A stretch of DNA of 37,263 nt, from the NCBI GenBank assembly GCA_022360015.1, contig JAKSDQ010000201.1:1-37263 (forward strand), written 5' to 3'. Source of the stretch: Cytophagales bacterium (lineage in GTDB: Bacteria > Bacteroidota > Bacteroidia > Cytophagales > Cyclobacteriaceae). The stretch's first letter is position 1, and every line of letters begins with the position of its first letter. Of this stretch, positions 9,770 to 18,069 are shown piece after piece. Position numbers and translations under genes: made by a program. Below the pieces are notes generated by a model. That model was not told where the DNA came from, did no database searches, and saw only the letters and a program-made list of their open reading frames with translations.

Positions 9770-10348
9770 CTAGCCAAAAAATTCCAAATAGATCAATCCT
9801 GCAAAAGCAATAATTACAAGTTTTTCCCTGAGCGCTTTGATAGCTTTATGTGAGAGGTTATAAACGGTATTATATTTTAAGGAAGTAATTGAGGCTATCT
9901 CTTCATAATCATAGCCTTCCAAAAATCTAAGTCTGATGATCTCCTGTTTTCTCTTGGACAATGATTGTACTGCATTCAGCAATTTGGCTTTATCCACAGG
10001 GTCTTCGTGATTATCGAGAAGCCTGTTTTCGTAATTAAAAATGATTTTGTTTTGAAGGTCAAAAAGTTGATCAATCTTTTTGTTTTTCTCATCTTTTTTG
10101 ATCGCTGCGTAGATCACCCGGCTCAGGTGTTTTAAAAGGTAGCCTTTAACATTGACTATATGGCTTATTTTATGTCTTTTGGCCCAAAGATCGGTGAAGA
10201 CTTCTTGAATACCATCTTTGGTCATATCAGTATTCATAGATAATCTTAATCCGAATCTATAAAGATCGTCGTAAAAAGTATTATAGATAAAAACAAATTC
10301 ATGATAATACTTGTCACGCGAGCTATTTGCAGGTCCAGTTTCAAACAT
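9770..10348 (-). CDS. ECF sigma factor, FecI-like (Bacteroidota family)
   Basis: The protein has 192 residues from the ATG at 10348; an in-frame TTG lies 18 bases further up at 10366. Region 2 is recognisable as FIYNTFYDDLYRFGLRLS followed by DGIQEVFTDLWAKR. Region 4 follows as LSKRKQEIIRLRFLEGYDYE and EIASITSLKYNTVYNLSHKA, a helix-turn-helix that reads the -35 element. The hydrophobic tail is typical of Bacteroidota sigma factors in sus loci. It should direct RNA polymerase to the SusC/SusD promoter when released by the neighbouring FecR. Confidence 0.92.
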   Translation of the reverse strand: MFETGPANSSRDKYYHEFVFIYNTFYDDLYRFGLRLSMNTDMTKDGIQEVFTDLWAKRHKISHIVNVKGYLLKHLSRVIYAAIKKDEKNKKIDQLFDLQNKIIFNYENRLLDNHEDPVDKAKLLNAVQSLSKRKQEIIRLRFLEGYDYEEIASITSLKYNTVYNLSHKAIKALREKLVIIAFAGLIYLEFFG

Positions 10349-10382
10349 TAAAGGTAGATCTAGCAATGGCTAATTTAAAAAG

Positions 10383-10414
10383 ATATTTAATAAAATCCTT
10401 TTAAAATTAAATAT
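10383..10414 (-). terminator. AT-rich stem-loop before the sigma gene, terminator-like
   Basis: A perfect 9-bp inverted repeat (ATATTTAAT at 10383-10391, ATTAAATAT at 10406-10414) is followed on the minus strand by CTTTTT. It lies between the GH92 remnant and the sigma gene and would separate the two loci. The very low G+C of the stem makes it a weak prediction; it could also be part of the sigma promoter. Confidence 0.3.
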
Positions 10415-10495
10415 TACATGATTACACGAGATAATGCTCCGGACTCAATTCGTGATATAATCCTTCAATAAATATAAGGTCGGCGACATTTTTGC

Positions 10496-11186
10496 TCATT
10501 GCTTTACGACTACTTCCAGTTTTCCCCCTGTAGTAAACAAATCATGGGAGATAAATCCTTTCCTTTCCCATGTCCTGGAAACCCTGCAAGGCATTATCCA
10601 GCACTTTTTCAATGCGCCAATCATGCACATGATTGTTGGACCGGGCCAGATCAAATAAAACCTGCCGGCCTGCTCCTGACGCATATTGGTATTGATGAAA
10701 ACCACCTCTCAACGTAGCAGTCAGCTTCACGTCGACATTGTAATCCTCCAATGTGACACCATAGAAACCTGGTGAGGATGATTCCGTGTCATGAGAAAAA
10801 CGAGAACCATATTGGTGATCTTCGCCAGTCACCGGAAGAATCGGAATGTTACAAAGGTTCCAATGCCCTTTATTGGTATGTGTGAAAGCATAGATCATGG
10901 TATCCTCATACTGATACCCGGCACCTGTATTGAATGCGGTGACCGGACTAAGCTGCACCATAGCATTTGGCAATGAAACGCCCGGATAGGTAAGCCCTGC
11001 CCATACACGCCAATCTTTGGGAGGCGTGTAGCCAATGATGTCCGGATCAGTAAGTGGGGCGGTTCCTAAAAATGTATTCACATAGGCCGTGCATTGGTTT
11101 AACTTCAACCCCGTAGCCGGCGTATGGCACGCAGCCAGCCACATAGCCACCAATAAAAATATCAGTGCATGTCTTAATATGTTCAT
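10496..11186 (-). pseudogene. GH92 alpha-mannosidase remnant with its middle deleted
   Basis: An N-terminal GH92 segment starts at the ATG at 11186 with a lipoprotein signal (lipobox LAAC). It shows the family opening YVNTFLGTAPLTDP, then YPGVSLPNAMVQLSP, and ends in an internal stop at 10542 after GFQDMGKERIYLP. GH92 enzymes are normally about 700-780 residues; here only about 210 remain and the (alpha/alpha)6 catalytic domain is absent. Immediately overlapping, in the next frame, is KGFISHDLFTTGGKLEVVVK with a stop at 10496, which resembles the extreme C-terminus of GH92 proteins. Both ends of the gene are therefore present and some 500 or more codons are missing, with a frameshift at the junction (about 10550). 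It cannot be active. Family identity of the N-terminal part is fairly sure; that of the C-terminal tail is inferred. Confidence 0.8.
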
Positions 11187-11220
11187 GAATGCAGGTTTAT
11201 TGTAATGATGAGCTGGAAAA

Positions 11221-12654
11221 TTAGCTTAGCAGGTCCGGGTTTTCCTGATAGGTCTTCCATAAGAATTCTCCGAACAGGGTGTTGGCCCATGCAAACCATG
11301 ACCTGGTAAAATTCCGCGGATCGTCTTTATGAAAAGTCTCGTGCATAAACCCTGTGCCCGCGTGCGTCGACGCCAGTGTTTTGATACAGGCTTTTATTTC
11401 CTTATGGTGGGTACTGGTCAGGCCCTGCATGGTGATGGCCATGGGCCATATCATATCTATTCCTATATGCGGTCCGCCAATGCCCGCTCCGGCTTTTCCT
11501 TCAAAATAAAATGGGTTGTCGGTCGACAATACAAATTTTCTCGTGTTTTGATAAACGCGATCCTCTACATCTACCGCGTTGAGATAAGGCAGTGAAAGCA
11601 AACTCGGAATATTGGCATCATCCATCAGCAGGTGGCTTCCGAAGCCATCGATCTCAAAAGCATAGATCACTCCGTATTTAGGGTGATTTACAGTGGCAAA
11701 TTGGCCCAAAGCATCATTAACTTCTTTGCTCAGCGCTTTTAGATCATTCGCGAGCGCCCGGTCTCCGGCTATTGTCTCCACCATTTCAGCAGCCTGGTTT
11801 AAGCTCACCACGGCAAAGAAATTTGAAGGTATGAGGAATGAAAAAACAGTGGCATCATCGCTTGGCCGGAATGCGGAGCAAATCAACCCAACGGGATTGA
11901 CCGGATAACCATAACCATGAAGCGCCCTGGTATCGGTACCAACCGCTGTTTTTCGCTGGAACTTATAGGCCCCTTTTCCATCTTTTTGCTGTTGGTCTTT
12001 GAAAACTTTCAAGATGGACTGAACGGCCTTTTTCCAATCTGCGTCGAATGGTGCAGTATCCCCTGTGGTCTTCCAGTAGTTGTATCCCAACCGAATCGGA
12101 TAACACAATGAATCTATCTCCCACTTTCGCTCATGCACCCCTGCCTTCATGTCTGTCAAATCCGTAGACCATTCCCCTCGCTTGTTGGGATCCTGATAAA
12201 AGGCATTGGCATAAGGATCTTTGAGAATGTACCTCGTCTGTCTGTTGATAACTCCTGCTATCAGGTTTTTAAGATCAGCGTCTTTGTTGGCAAAAGCAAC
12301 ATAAGGCCATACCTGGGCAGAACTATCGCGGAGCCACATGGCGTTGATGTCACCGGTGATGACATAAGTATCGGGTTTGCCATTTACCAGATTATAAGTG
12401 ACCGTGGTATCTAAGGTGTTCGGAAAGCAATTCTCAAAAAGCCAGGCCAATTCCTCGTTCTTAACATTTTTTTTGAATTCCTTAATGGCACGCTCTATGG
12501 ATTCACTTCTAAAATTTCTCTGTGATTCAGGAATTCGAATTACTGGAAAATCACGCCTGGTAAACGCTAAAATGGGATCCGTGAAGGAGGCTGCCCCCAA
12601 GGCAGCGGCACTTTGTATAAATGTTCTTCTTTGCATATTAATAGTTTTTTGCAT
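11221..12654 (-). CDS. GH125 exo-alpha-1,6-mannosidase (metal-independent)
   Basis: The 477 residues match the GH125 family in length. The N-terminus has a twin-arginine export signal (RRTFIQSAAALGAASF, about 9-24), so the enzyme is exported folded, presumably to the periplasm. Family motifs seen are VITGDINAMWLRDSSAQVWP (98-117), WEIDSLCYP with Asp181, a candidate catalytic acid, and GFMHETFHKDDP with Glu439, a candidate base, followed by NFTRSWFAWANTLFGEFLW. GH125 enzymes remove alpha-1,6-linked mannose, for example from yeast mannan or N-glycan cores. The start is 3 bases from the GH76 remnant stop, and the GH92 remnant begins 34 bases downstream. It is the only catalytic gene of this mannan locus that is intact. 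Confidence 0.95.
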   Translation of the reverse strand: MQKTINMQRRTFIQSAAALGAASFTDPILAFTRRDFPVIRIPESQRNFRSESIERAIKEFKKNVKNEELAWLFENCFPNTLDTTVTYNLVNGKPDTYVITGDINAMWLRDSSAQVWPYVAFANKDADLKNLIAGVINRQTRYILKDPYANAFYQDPNKRGEWSTDLTDMKAGVHERKWEIDSLCYPIRLGYNYWKTTGDTAPFDADWKKAVQSILKVFKDQQQKDGKGAYKFQRKTAVGTDTRALHGYGYPVNPVGLICSAFRPSDDATVFSFLIPSNFFAVVSLNQAAEMVETIAGDRALANDLKALSKEVNDALGQFATVNHPKYGVIYAFEIDGFGSHLLMDDANIPSLLSLPYLNAVDVEDRVYQNTRKFVLSTDNPFYFEGKAGAGIGGPHIGIDMIWPMAITMQGLTSTHHKEIKACIKTLASTHAGTGFMHETFHKDDPRNFTRSWFAWANTLFGEFLWKTYQENPDLLS

Positions 12655-12656
12655 TA

Positions 12657-13108
12657 TTAGTCTTTTTCCAATCTGGCGGCGGCTTCTATGAGCATGATAC
12701 CACTAAGCTGTGTGGACAGGTCGATTCGACCTTCCGGTTGGTTTCGCCAGTTAGAACCACACAACATCGAAGGCCGGCTTATCCCCTTTTCATAAAGTGT
12801 TTTAGCATTAAATTGAAAAAACGCATGAAAACGCTCCCTGTCATCCTCATCCAGATCCGGCCATTGAATCAATCCGGTGAATGGAAAAAATGACCACCTC
12901 GATTGTCTGCCAGGAATGTACCATTTGAAGTGAGGTAGGTCGTATAAAGCACCTCCTGCATGGAATCAGCCGTAGCTGACCATGTATATTCAATATCGAT
13001 CCTGGTATCCGGGTCTCGCAAAGCACCGAGATCATCATCTCTACAAGTACCACAAAGAACGGCAATAAGGAAAATAATTGCTAATTTAAAAATAGGTAAA
13101 ATTTTCAT
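12657..13108 (-). pseudogene. GH76 alpha-1,6-mannanase remnant with its middle deleted
   Basis: From the ATG at 13108 there is a signal segment and then a GH76-like N-terminus (ADSMQEVLYTTYLTSNGTFL, then ADNRGGHFFH), which stops at 12869. In another frame, from about 12880, follows a GH76-like C-terminus (RFHAFFQFNAKTLYEKG, CGSNWRNQPEGRIDLSTQLS, GIMLIEAAARLEKD) with a stop at 12657. GH76 proteins are usually 350 residues or more; about 150 are left and the catalytic centre (the family's DD pair) is missing. The junction lies near 12875-12890. This shows the same architecture of damage as the GH92 remnant. The family assignment rests on recognisable end motifs and the GH125/GH92 context. Confidence 0.75.
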
Positions 13109-13147
13109 TTATCTGGTCTTATGCTAATGATCAATTTCTTTTGGTAA

Positions 13148-13204
13148 ATTCATTTCGGACAACAGTTATGCCCGTTGAGGCCTCCTGCTAAATCCGAAAT
13201 GAAT
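13148..13204 (-). terminator. Stem-loop between SusE-like remnant and GH76 remnant
   Basis: A perfect 12-bp stem (ATTCATTTCGGA at 13148-13159, TCCGAAATGAAT at 13193-13204) has a 33-base loop. It lies just after the SusE-like stop at 13228 and before the GH76 remnant. As after SusD in the first locus, it probably marks the boundary between the binding/uptake genes and the enzyme genes, as a terminator or mRNA stabiliser. Confidence 0.5.
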
Positions 13205-13227
13205 GTGCTAACCATATCAGGAGGCAG

Positions 13228-13770
13228 TTATTGAGTCGCTACGATATGTGTGTACTCCTGTACGGAAGTGTTGAAGACAATAGAAATATCGGCATTATTG
13301 TTGTCGACCGGGGTGGCAAATTTGAAACAATTGGCCCAGTAATCATCGGTGACAGGCACCATATACCAGAACTGATCCGGGGTGGATTCATCAGGCCGGG
13401 CGTTATCGCCGTTGACACTTCCAAACCACTCATAAGATTCGGTGCCGTCCTGCTTTACGGTAAACCTGAACTTGTATCGTTCGTCACGCCCCCACGACTC
13501 CTGTTTAAATTCGATCGGGGTATTTTCTATCGTCCAGGTACCATTGCCTGTATAGGGCAATTCAAATAGAAACTGCCCCAATGGTGGGAACCAAAGCTCA
13601 ATAGTTTCTATCGTAGCACTCTCGGAGGTACCATTGCTGAAATCCACCCTAATCCGGTAAACTTGTTCCGGATCGGTTACTTCGGTGGTACCATCGGCTC
13701 TCAGCTTATCTCCATCGAGGTAGTAAGTATCAGGTTCTCCGGAATTACGTTCAGCAAAATAGTAATGGCC
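13228..13770 (-). pseudogene. SusE/SusF-like outer-membrane binding protein, C-terminal fragment fused to SusC
   Basis: The last 180 codons of an open frame that begins in SusC encode a SusE-type C-terminal part. Landmarks are HYYFAERNSGEPDTYYLDGD, GQFLFELPYTGNGTWTIENT, PIEFKQESWGRDERYKFRF and DQFWYMVPVTDDYWANCFKF. Such surface lipoproteins bind glycan beside SusC/SusD. The N-terminal lipoprotein signal and first domains are missing. Instead the sequence joins in frame, at 13770/13771, to the SusC segment GELVEP. A whole SusD gene and parts of both flanking genes must have been lost at this point. The product would be mislocalised and is unlikely to work. Confidence 0.75.
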
Positions 13771-14558
13771 CGGTTCTACCAATTCGCCACGCAGCATCAT
13801 GGTTCGTTTACCGACACCTTGTAAGAAGATATTAAGGTCAAACCCTTTGCATGCCAGGTTGTAAATGAATCCAAAAGTAAGCCTTGGAAACGGATTACCA
13901 AACACCACGTTGTCATCATCGTTGATTACCCCGTCGTTATTAATATCGACATATTTGTTGTCTCCTGGCTGTAAATTGGTCAGCCCTTCAGGCTTGGCGC
14001 TGTTTTTCACATCTTCCACATTCCGGAAGTAACCGGCCCTCTTAAGCCCTACATAGGAATTGTATAGCCCTCCCTGAGCAAAATCTGAAGCTCCTCTCGT
14101 CCCGTCAGCCGTGCTTCATCCTGGAAATCCAACACCTCGTTTCGCGAATCGCCTAAATTGAATGAGACCTGATGTGTAAAGCGTTTACCTTCATGATGAT
14201 AAGCAGCGGATAGCTCCCATCCCCGGTTTCCTACTTTGCCAGCATTAAAATCCGGAAGACCCGTTCCGAATACTCCGGGAACCGCCGGTGGTACGAGAAT
14301 GTCAGAGGTAACCTTGTTATAGTAATCCAATGAGAGTGTGAGACCGGCGTTGAAGAAATCCATATCCACGCCAATATTAAATGTCGCAGCCCGCTCCCAC
14401 CGAATGTCGGGGTTGGCAAAGTTGTACCCTGTACCACCAACGGCGGCATTGTTAAATCCGTAAGCATTGGTAAATGTAAAGTAGGCAGTCTGATATTGAT
14501 AGTTACCCACATTTTGATTTCCTAACACACCATAGGACGCCTTCATTTTCAAGCTGCC
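13771..14558 (-). pseudogene. SusC fragment (C-terminal half of barrel), frameshifted and truncated at both ends
   Basis: Only part of the outer-membrane barrel is present. Frame 1 reads LKMKASYGVLGNQNVGNYQY, then FNIGVDMDFFNAGLTLSLDY and RNEVLDFQ, and stops at 14049. The protein continues in the next frame as NSYVGLKRAGYF, DINNDGVINDDDNVVFGNP and FLQGVGKRTMMLRGELVEP, where it runs into the SusE-like fragment. The N-terminal two thirds (signal, plug) are absent; at about 14555 the sequence changes to an ECF sigma gene on the other strand. The frameshift near 14055 could be loss of one G in a G run or a 4-base slip in ACAATTCC. This SusC is not a copy of either intact SusC here. Confidence 0.8.
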
Positions 14559-14786
14559 GAAACACTAAAGGGCCTTCCTGAAAAAAGGCGGTTGGTATTT
14601 GAGTTGTCCAGGTACAAAGGGCTAAGTAATAAAGAGATTGCCAAGGAGATGGATATTACAGTTAAAACGGTAGAATCCCATCTTGCGCATGCCCTGAAAA
14701 ATTTCAAAGCAGTATTCAAAAAAGCCGAGATAATCGTAAGTTTATCAGGTATTTTTGTGTTCCGAACCATCAGCTCGTTTTTTTGA
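14557..14786 (+). pseudogene. ECF sigma factor remnant (region 4 only), opposite strand
   Basis: An open frame reads AETLKGLPEKRRLVFELSRY, then KGLSNKEIAKEMDITVKTVE and SHLAHALKNFKAVF, with a stop at 14784-14786. This is a clear sigma-70 region 4 helix-turn-helix of the Bacteroidota ECF type, with the usual hydrophobic tail. Regions 1-3 are missing: upstream of about 14557 the sequence is SusC read on the minus strand. The neighbouring sus genes are all minus strand, so this plus-strand piece implies an inversion or a join between unrelated segments. It may be what is left of the sigma gene that once controlled the mannan locus. Confidence 0.8.
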
Positions 14787-15016
14787 CCGGGCTGAAATAA
14801 AAGCTTGAATGTTTTCCTGCAGAGCATGGCGCTCAATGCGATGAAGGGTCAAAGCAATAAATAACCACCCTGAACTTACTTTTTCTTGTGCTCAATCACG
14901 CCTTAATTCAAAACCTTCCCGGGCAATAAGCGGATACGCAATGCATACTTTAGCCTCGAAAAAATTGCAATCCGGGTGATTTTGCTTGTAGAAAACGTCC
15001 TATTGAATTTTTAAAA

Positions 15017-17692
15017 TTATTCCTCTATAGAAAATCTATAGCTGCCTGCGGTGAGATTTATTTTATAACCTTCCTCATCTGTTTGGACAACTGCCTGATC
15101 ATTCAATCTTATATTTTTCCCTTTGAGATATAGGACAGCCGTGCTATTCGAGGGCACCTTGCAATGATATGCTATATGGTTGTCTTTTCTTTCCCAGCCA
15201 GAGAAAATCATTCCAAACCTACTTTGATACTCGGCCTCGAAATGGTTCAAATCCTTAACAAAGTTGGGTCTTAAAAAGAAGTTTTTAAACCCGGGCGATT
15301 CCTCATCAATCAAAATGCCTCCAAGACCTTTGTAAAACCATGCACTGATGGCACCAAACATGATATGGTTTCTGGAAAGGTCCGAGGATGCATCTATGTC
15401 CCAATTTTCAAATAAAGTGGTAGCGCCATTTTTAATCCACCATCCCCATGAAGGATATGTATCGCGGGAAGCCAATGAAAAAGCAAGATCAGCATATCCG
15501 TTTTGGCTCAGCGCACCGAGGATGGTCCGGGTGCCAAGTAAACCTACATCAATCCGGTTACCGGCTTTTCTGACTTCTTCAGCCAGGTTGTCTGCCACCT
15601 TCTGCTTCAGCGAATCGGGTACGACGCCCCAGTACAGGGGTGCGCTCAACGCTGTTTGAAAACCCTCCGCGTATATGCCGGTTTGCGCATTTAAATACTT
15701 TTTGTTGATAGCATTTTTAATGTTGCCAGCTAACCGTGAATATTCCTGATGATCCTTTTCTTTGCCGAAGTGTTTAGCCGCTTTTGCTAAAATTGTGGCA
15801 TCCACATAGTAGTAAATGGATGACGTTAATTCTTTGGGGGTTACGGATTTCACCGGCACCCAATCACCGAGGCCCCAATCGGTAAGCCCGCCGTCATAGC
15901 TAATCGAAGTGATATAATCTACATATTTTTTTAAAGGATCATACATTTTTCTCAAGGCGCGATCATCACCGTAAAACTGGTACAGCTCCCAGGGAATGAT
16001 CGCAATGGTGCTGGTCCAGTCAGGGCCATTTCCCCAATCATAACCCCACCCTCCCCAAGTGGGGATAATGGATGGCAGCACACCGTTTTCTTGCTGTTCA
16101 TCGCGGTGGTCATCCATCCATTTTTCATAGACGGTAATAGCATCGAAATTATATAGCCCGGTTTCAATATTGATATGGGCATCACCTGTCCATCCATTCT
16201 TTTCCCTTTGGGGGCAATCGGTGGGATAACCGAAGAGATTGGAGAGGTAACTGGCGTTGGTGGCTTCCCAAATCTTGTTAATAAGCGCATTGGAGGTATG
16301 GATTCTGCCAACCGGTTTTACATCGCTGTACATAAAATATGCATTGATGTTTTCGAGAGACAGGTCAATGGGTTTATTACCGGAAACTTCCACATACTGA
16401 AACCCTTTGTAATTAAACCTGGGCCTGAAGACTTCCTCGGCTTCCCCTTTAAGGGTATAAATGTCTGTTTGAAAAGGATCTAAAGTATCTTTTGGACGGT
16501 AATGGACAATGATGTTGGACATATCCAGGTTACCGGCACTGTCCAATTGTTCGGCATGAGTCACCTTAATTCTGGTATCTTTTTCGCCTTTAATTCTCAA
16601 TTCCGTGACCCCTGAAATATTTCTGCCCAAATCAAAAATATATTGCCGGTCACTTCGCTTATCCATGGCCGCAAATGCCATTTTCTCACCGGTAATCGGA
16701 GGCATAGCCTGGGCGGTGATAAGGCCGGATGGAGGCACTGTCTCTAAGGCGGTTTTCCATTCGGATTCATCATAGCCAACCTGACTCCACCCGGGAAGTT
16801 CCAGACGCGCATCGTAGTGCTCTGCGGTATAGATGCTGTTGAACACCACGGGACTCAGCGTAGTTTTCCACGATTTATCGGTGCTGATTACTTCGGTAGA
16901 ACCATCGGCATAGACTACCCGTATGTTTAGACAGAAACGGGGCCTTGCCCGCCATCCGGCCTCATGAAAATTCCAGACAGCGGTCGATTGGTGGTTATAC
17001 CAGCCATTACCCAGCAATACCCCAATGGCAACTTCTTCCTGTTGAAATTCCTTTGTCACATCATGCGTTACATACAGGTTTCTCCTGTCAAAACGCGTAT
17101 AGACAGGATCGAGCCAATGGTCACCTATGCGCTCCCCGTTGATATAAAGTTCATACAATCCTGCCGCCGTGATATAGGCCCTGGCTTTTTCTACTTTTTT
17201 TTGTGGCTTGAATTCCTTGCGAAAATAGGGAGCAGGCTTAAGATTTACATCTTGTACATCAGTGATCCATTTTCCCTGCCAGTTAGATGTTTTCATCATT
17301 CCGGTTTCAAAAGAGGATAGCGCAATTTTACTCTTTTGGCCATCACTGCTTGTCACCTGAGCACCCCAGAAATATTTGGTATAGGGTTGAAGCGGTTTCC
17401 CGCGATATGTAATCAATGCGCTGTCAGATTCATGCTGTACCTCCCAAAAGGCTCCCTTGCCATTGGCAACTTCTGTTGAGTCGGTGTCGACAAAGATGCG
17501 ATAGGCGCTTTGGATCTCTACCGGGGCATCAGCGTCAATTTTCCAGGAAAACCTTGGCTCTTGCGTATCAATGCCTATTGGGACATTCATGTGTTCGGTT
17601 CGTAAATCAATTAAAATGATGGAATCTTTCCGGTTGTTACAGGCCATCAAAAGTATGGTCCAAATCAGAATCAGCCACTTTACTTTATTCAT
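15017..17692 (-). CDS. GH78 alpha-L-rhamnosidase, lipoprotein
   Basis: This protein has 891 residues. The start is taken at the ATG at 17692, because it is followed at once by a lipoprotein signal with lipobox LLMAC; an earlier in-frame ATG at 17743 adds 17 residues that spoil the signal. In order come the N-terminal beta domains (LRTEHMNVPIGIDTQEPRFS at about 31-50; WITAAGLYE-type carbohydrate-binding beta domain at about 160-300), the catalytic (alpha/alpha)6 barrel with the family signature TDCPQREKNGWTGDAH (about 489-504), and a C-terminal beta-sandwich. The Asp and Glu in that signature are the conserved acidic residues of GH78. It should remove terminal alpha-L-rhamnose in the periplasm or at the surface. 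It follows the second SusC/SusD pair and a broken GH78 copy on the same strand, so rhamnose-containing glycan is the likely target of that locus. Confidence 0.93.
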   Translation of the reverse strand: MNKVKWLILIWTILLMACNNRKDSIILIDLRTEHMNVPIGIDTQEPRFSWKIDADAPVEIQSAYRIFVDTDSTEVANGKGAFWEVQHESDSALITYRGKPLQPYTKYFWGAQVTSSDGQKSKIALSSFETGMMKTSNWQGKWITDVQDVNLKPAPYFRKEFKPQKKVEKARAYITAAGLYELYINGERIGDHWLDPVYTRFDRRNLYVTHDVTKEFQQEEVAIGVLLGNGWYNHQSTAVWNFHEAGWRARPRFCLNIRVVYADGSTEVISTDKSWKTTLSPVVFNSIYTAEHYDARLELPGWSQVGYDESEWKTALETVPPSGLITAQAMPPITGEKMAFAAMDKRSDRQYIFDLGRNISGVTELRIKGEKDTRIKVTHAEQLDSAGNLDMSNIIVHYRPKDTLDPFQTDIYTLKGEAEEVFRPRFNYKGFQYVEVSGNKPIDLSLENINAYFMYSDVKPVGRIHTSNALINKIWEATNASYLSNLFGYPTDCPQREKNGWTGDAHINIETGLYNFDAITVYEKWMDDHRDEQQENGVLPSIIPTWGGWGYDWGNGPDWTSTIAIIPWELYQFYGDDRALRKMYDPLKKYVDYITSISYDGGLTDWGLGDWVPVKSVTPKELTSSIYYYVDATILAKAAKHFGKEKDHQEYSRLAGNIKNAINKKYLNAQTGIYAEGFQTALSAPLYWGVVPDSLKQKVADNLAEEVRKAGNRIDVGLLGTRTILGALSQNGYADLAFSLASRDTYPSWGWWIKNGATTLFENWDIDASSDLSRNHIMFGAISAWFYKGLGGILIDEESPGFKNFFLRPNFVKDLNHFEAEYQSRFGMIFSGWERKDNHIAYHCKVPSNSTAVLYLKGKNIRLNDQAVVQTDEEGYKINLTAGSYRFSIEE

Positions 17693-17717
17693 AGATGTAG
17701 TTTTAATAAAGTTAAAA

Positions 17718-18014
17718 TTACCCAAACCTACCCATGGCATCATGATGTTTTTCCATTTCTACAACAGGGCACCCTGGCGATTTCCAGTCATCATCGGTGC
17801 CTAAAACTTCAAAAGTGCCGTCAATATAAGTAATTTTAAGCTGAAGCCATCGTGTTAGAACCCATGATAATTTTGGTTCAAGATCATCGACACCCAAAGG
17901 TTTTTCTCGGTTCTCGCATAGCATTTTATCAATGCTAACCTGTGTAAAAACACAAGTACTGCACAAGAAAAACCCTTGGGTGATCAACAATCTGATTATT
18001 AATACTTTGCACAA
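17718..18014 (-). pseudogene. GH78-like remnant with internal and C-terminal deletions
   Basis: The open frame (TTG at 18014; no ATG) starts with a signal-like stretch, then SIDKMLCENREKPLGVDDLE and PKLSWVL, which aligns with residues 31-52 of the intact GH78 next door (LRTEHMNVPIGIDTQEPRFS). It jumps directly to LQLKITYIDGTFEVLGTDDD plus WKSPGCPVV, which aligns with residues 256-283 of that enzyme (NIRVVYADGSTEVISTDKSW). About 200 residues are thus missing inside, and everything after, including the catalytic domain, is lost. It lies between SusD and the intact GH78. It is diverged from the neighbour, so it was a separate paralogue rather than a partial duplicate. Confidence 0.75.
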
Positions 18015-18069
18015 AAAAGTATTTAATTGATTAGATTGAAGTAAATTATCAAAATGTTCTCAACCATAT

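Noticed and set aside
10422-10499. Minus-strand ORF of 25 residues whose ATG overlaps the stop of the GH92 remnant.
   Set aside because: Too short, no recognisable similarity; the overlap is probably chance in a decayed region.
14787-15016. Gap after the sigma remnant, searched for transposase or sus remnants.
   Set aside because: Some short open stretches (for example one ending in ALNAMKGQSNK) but nothing that can be assigned.
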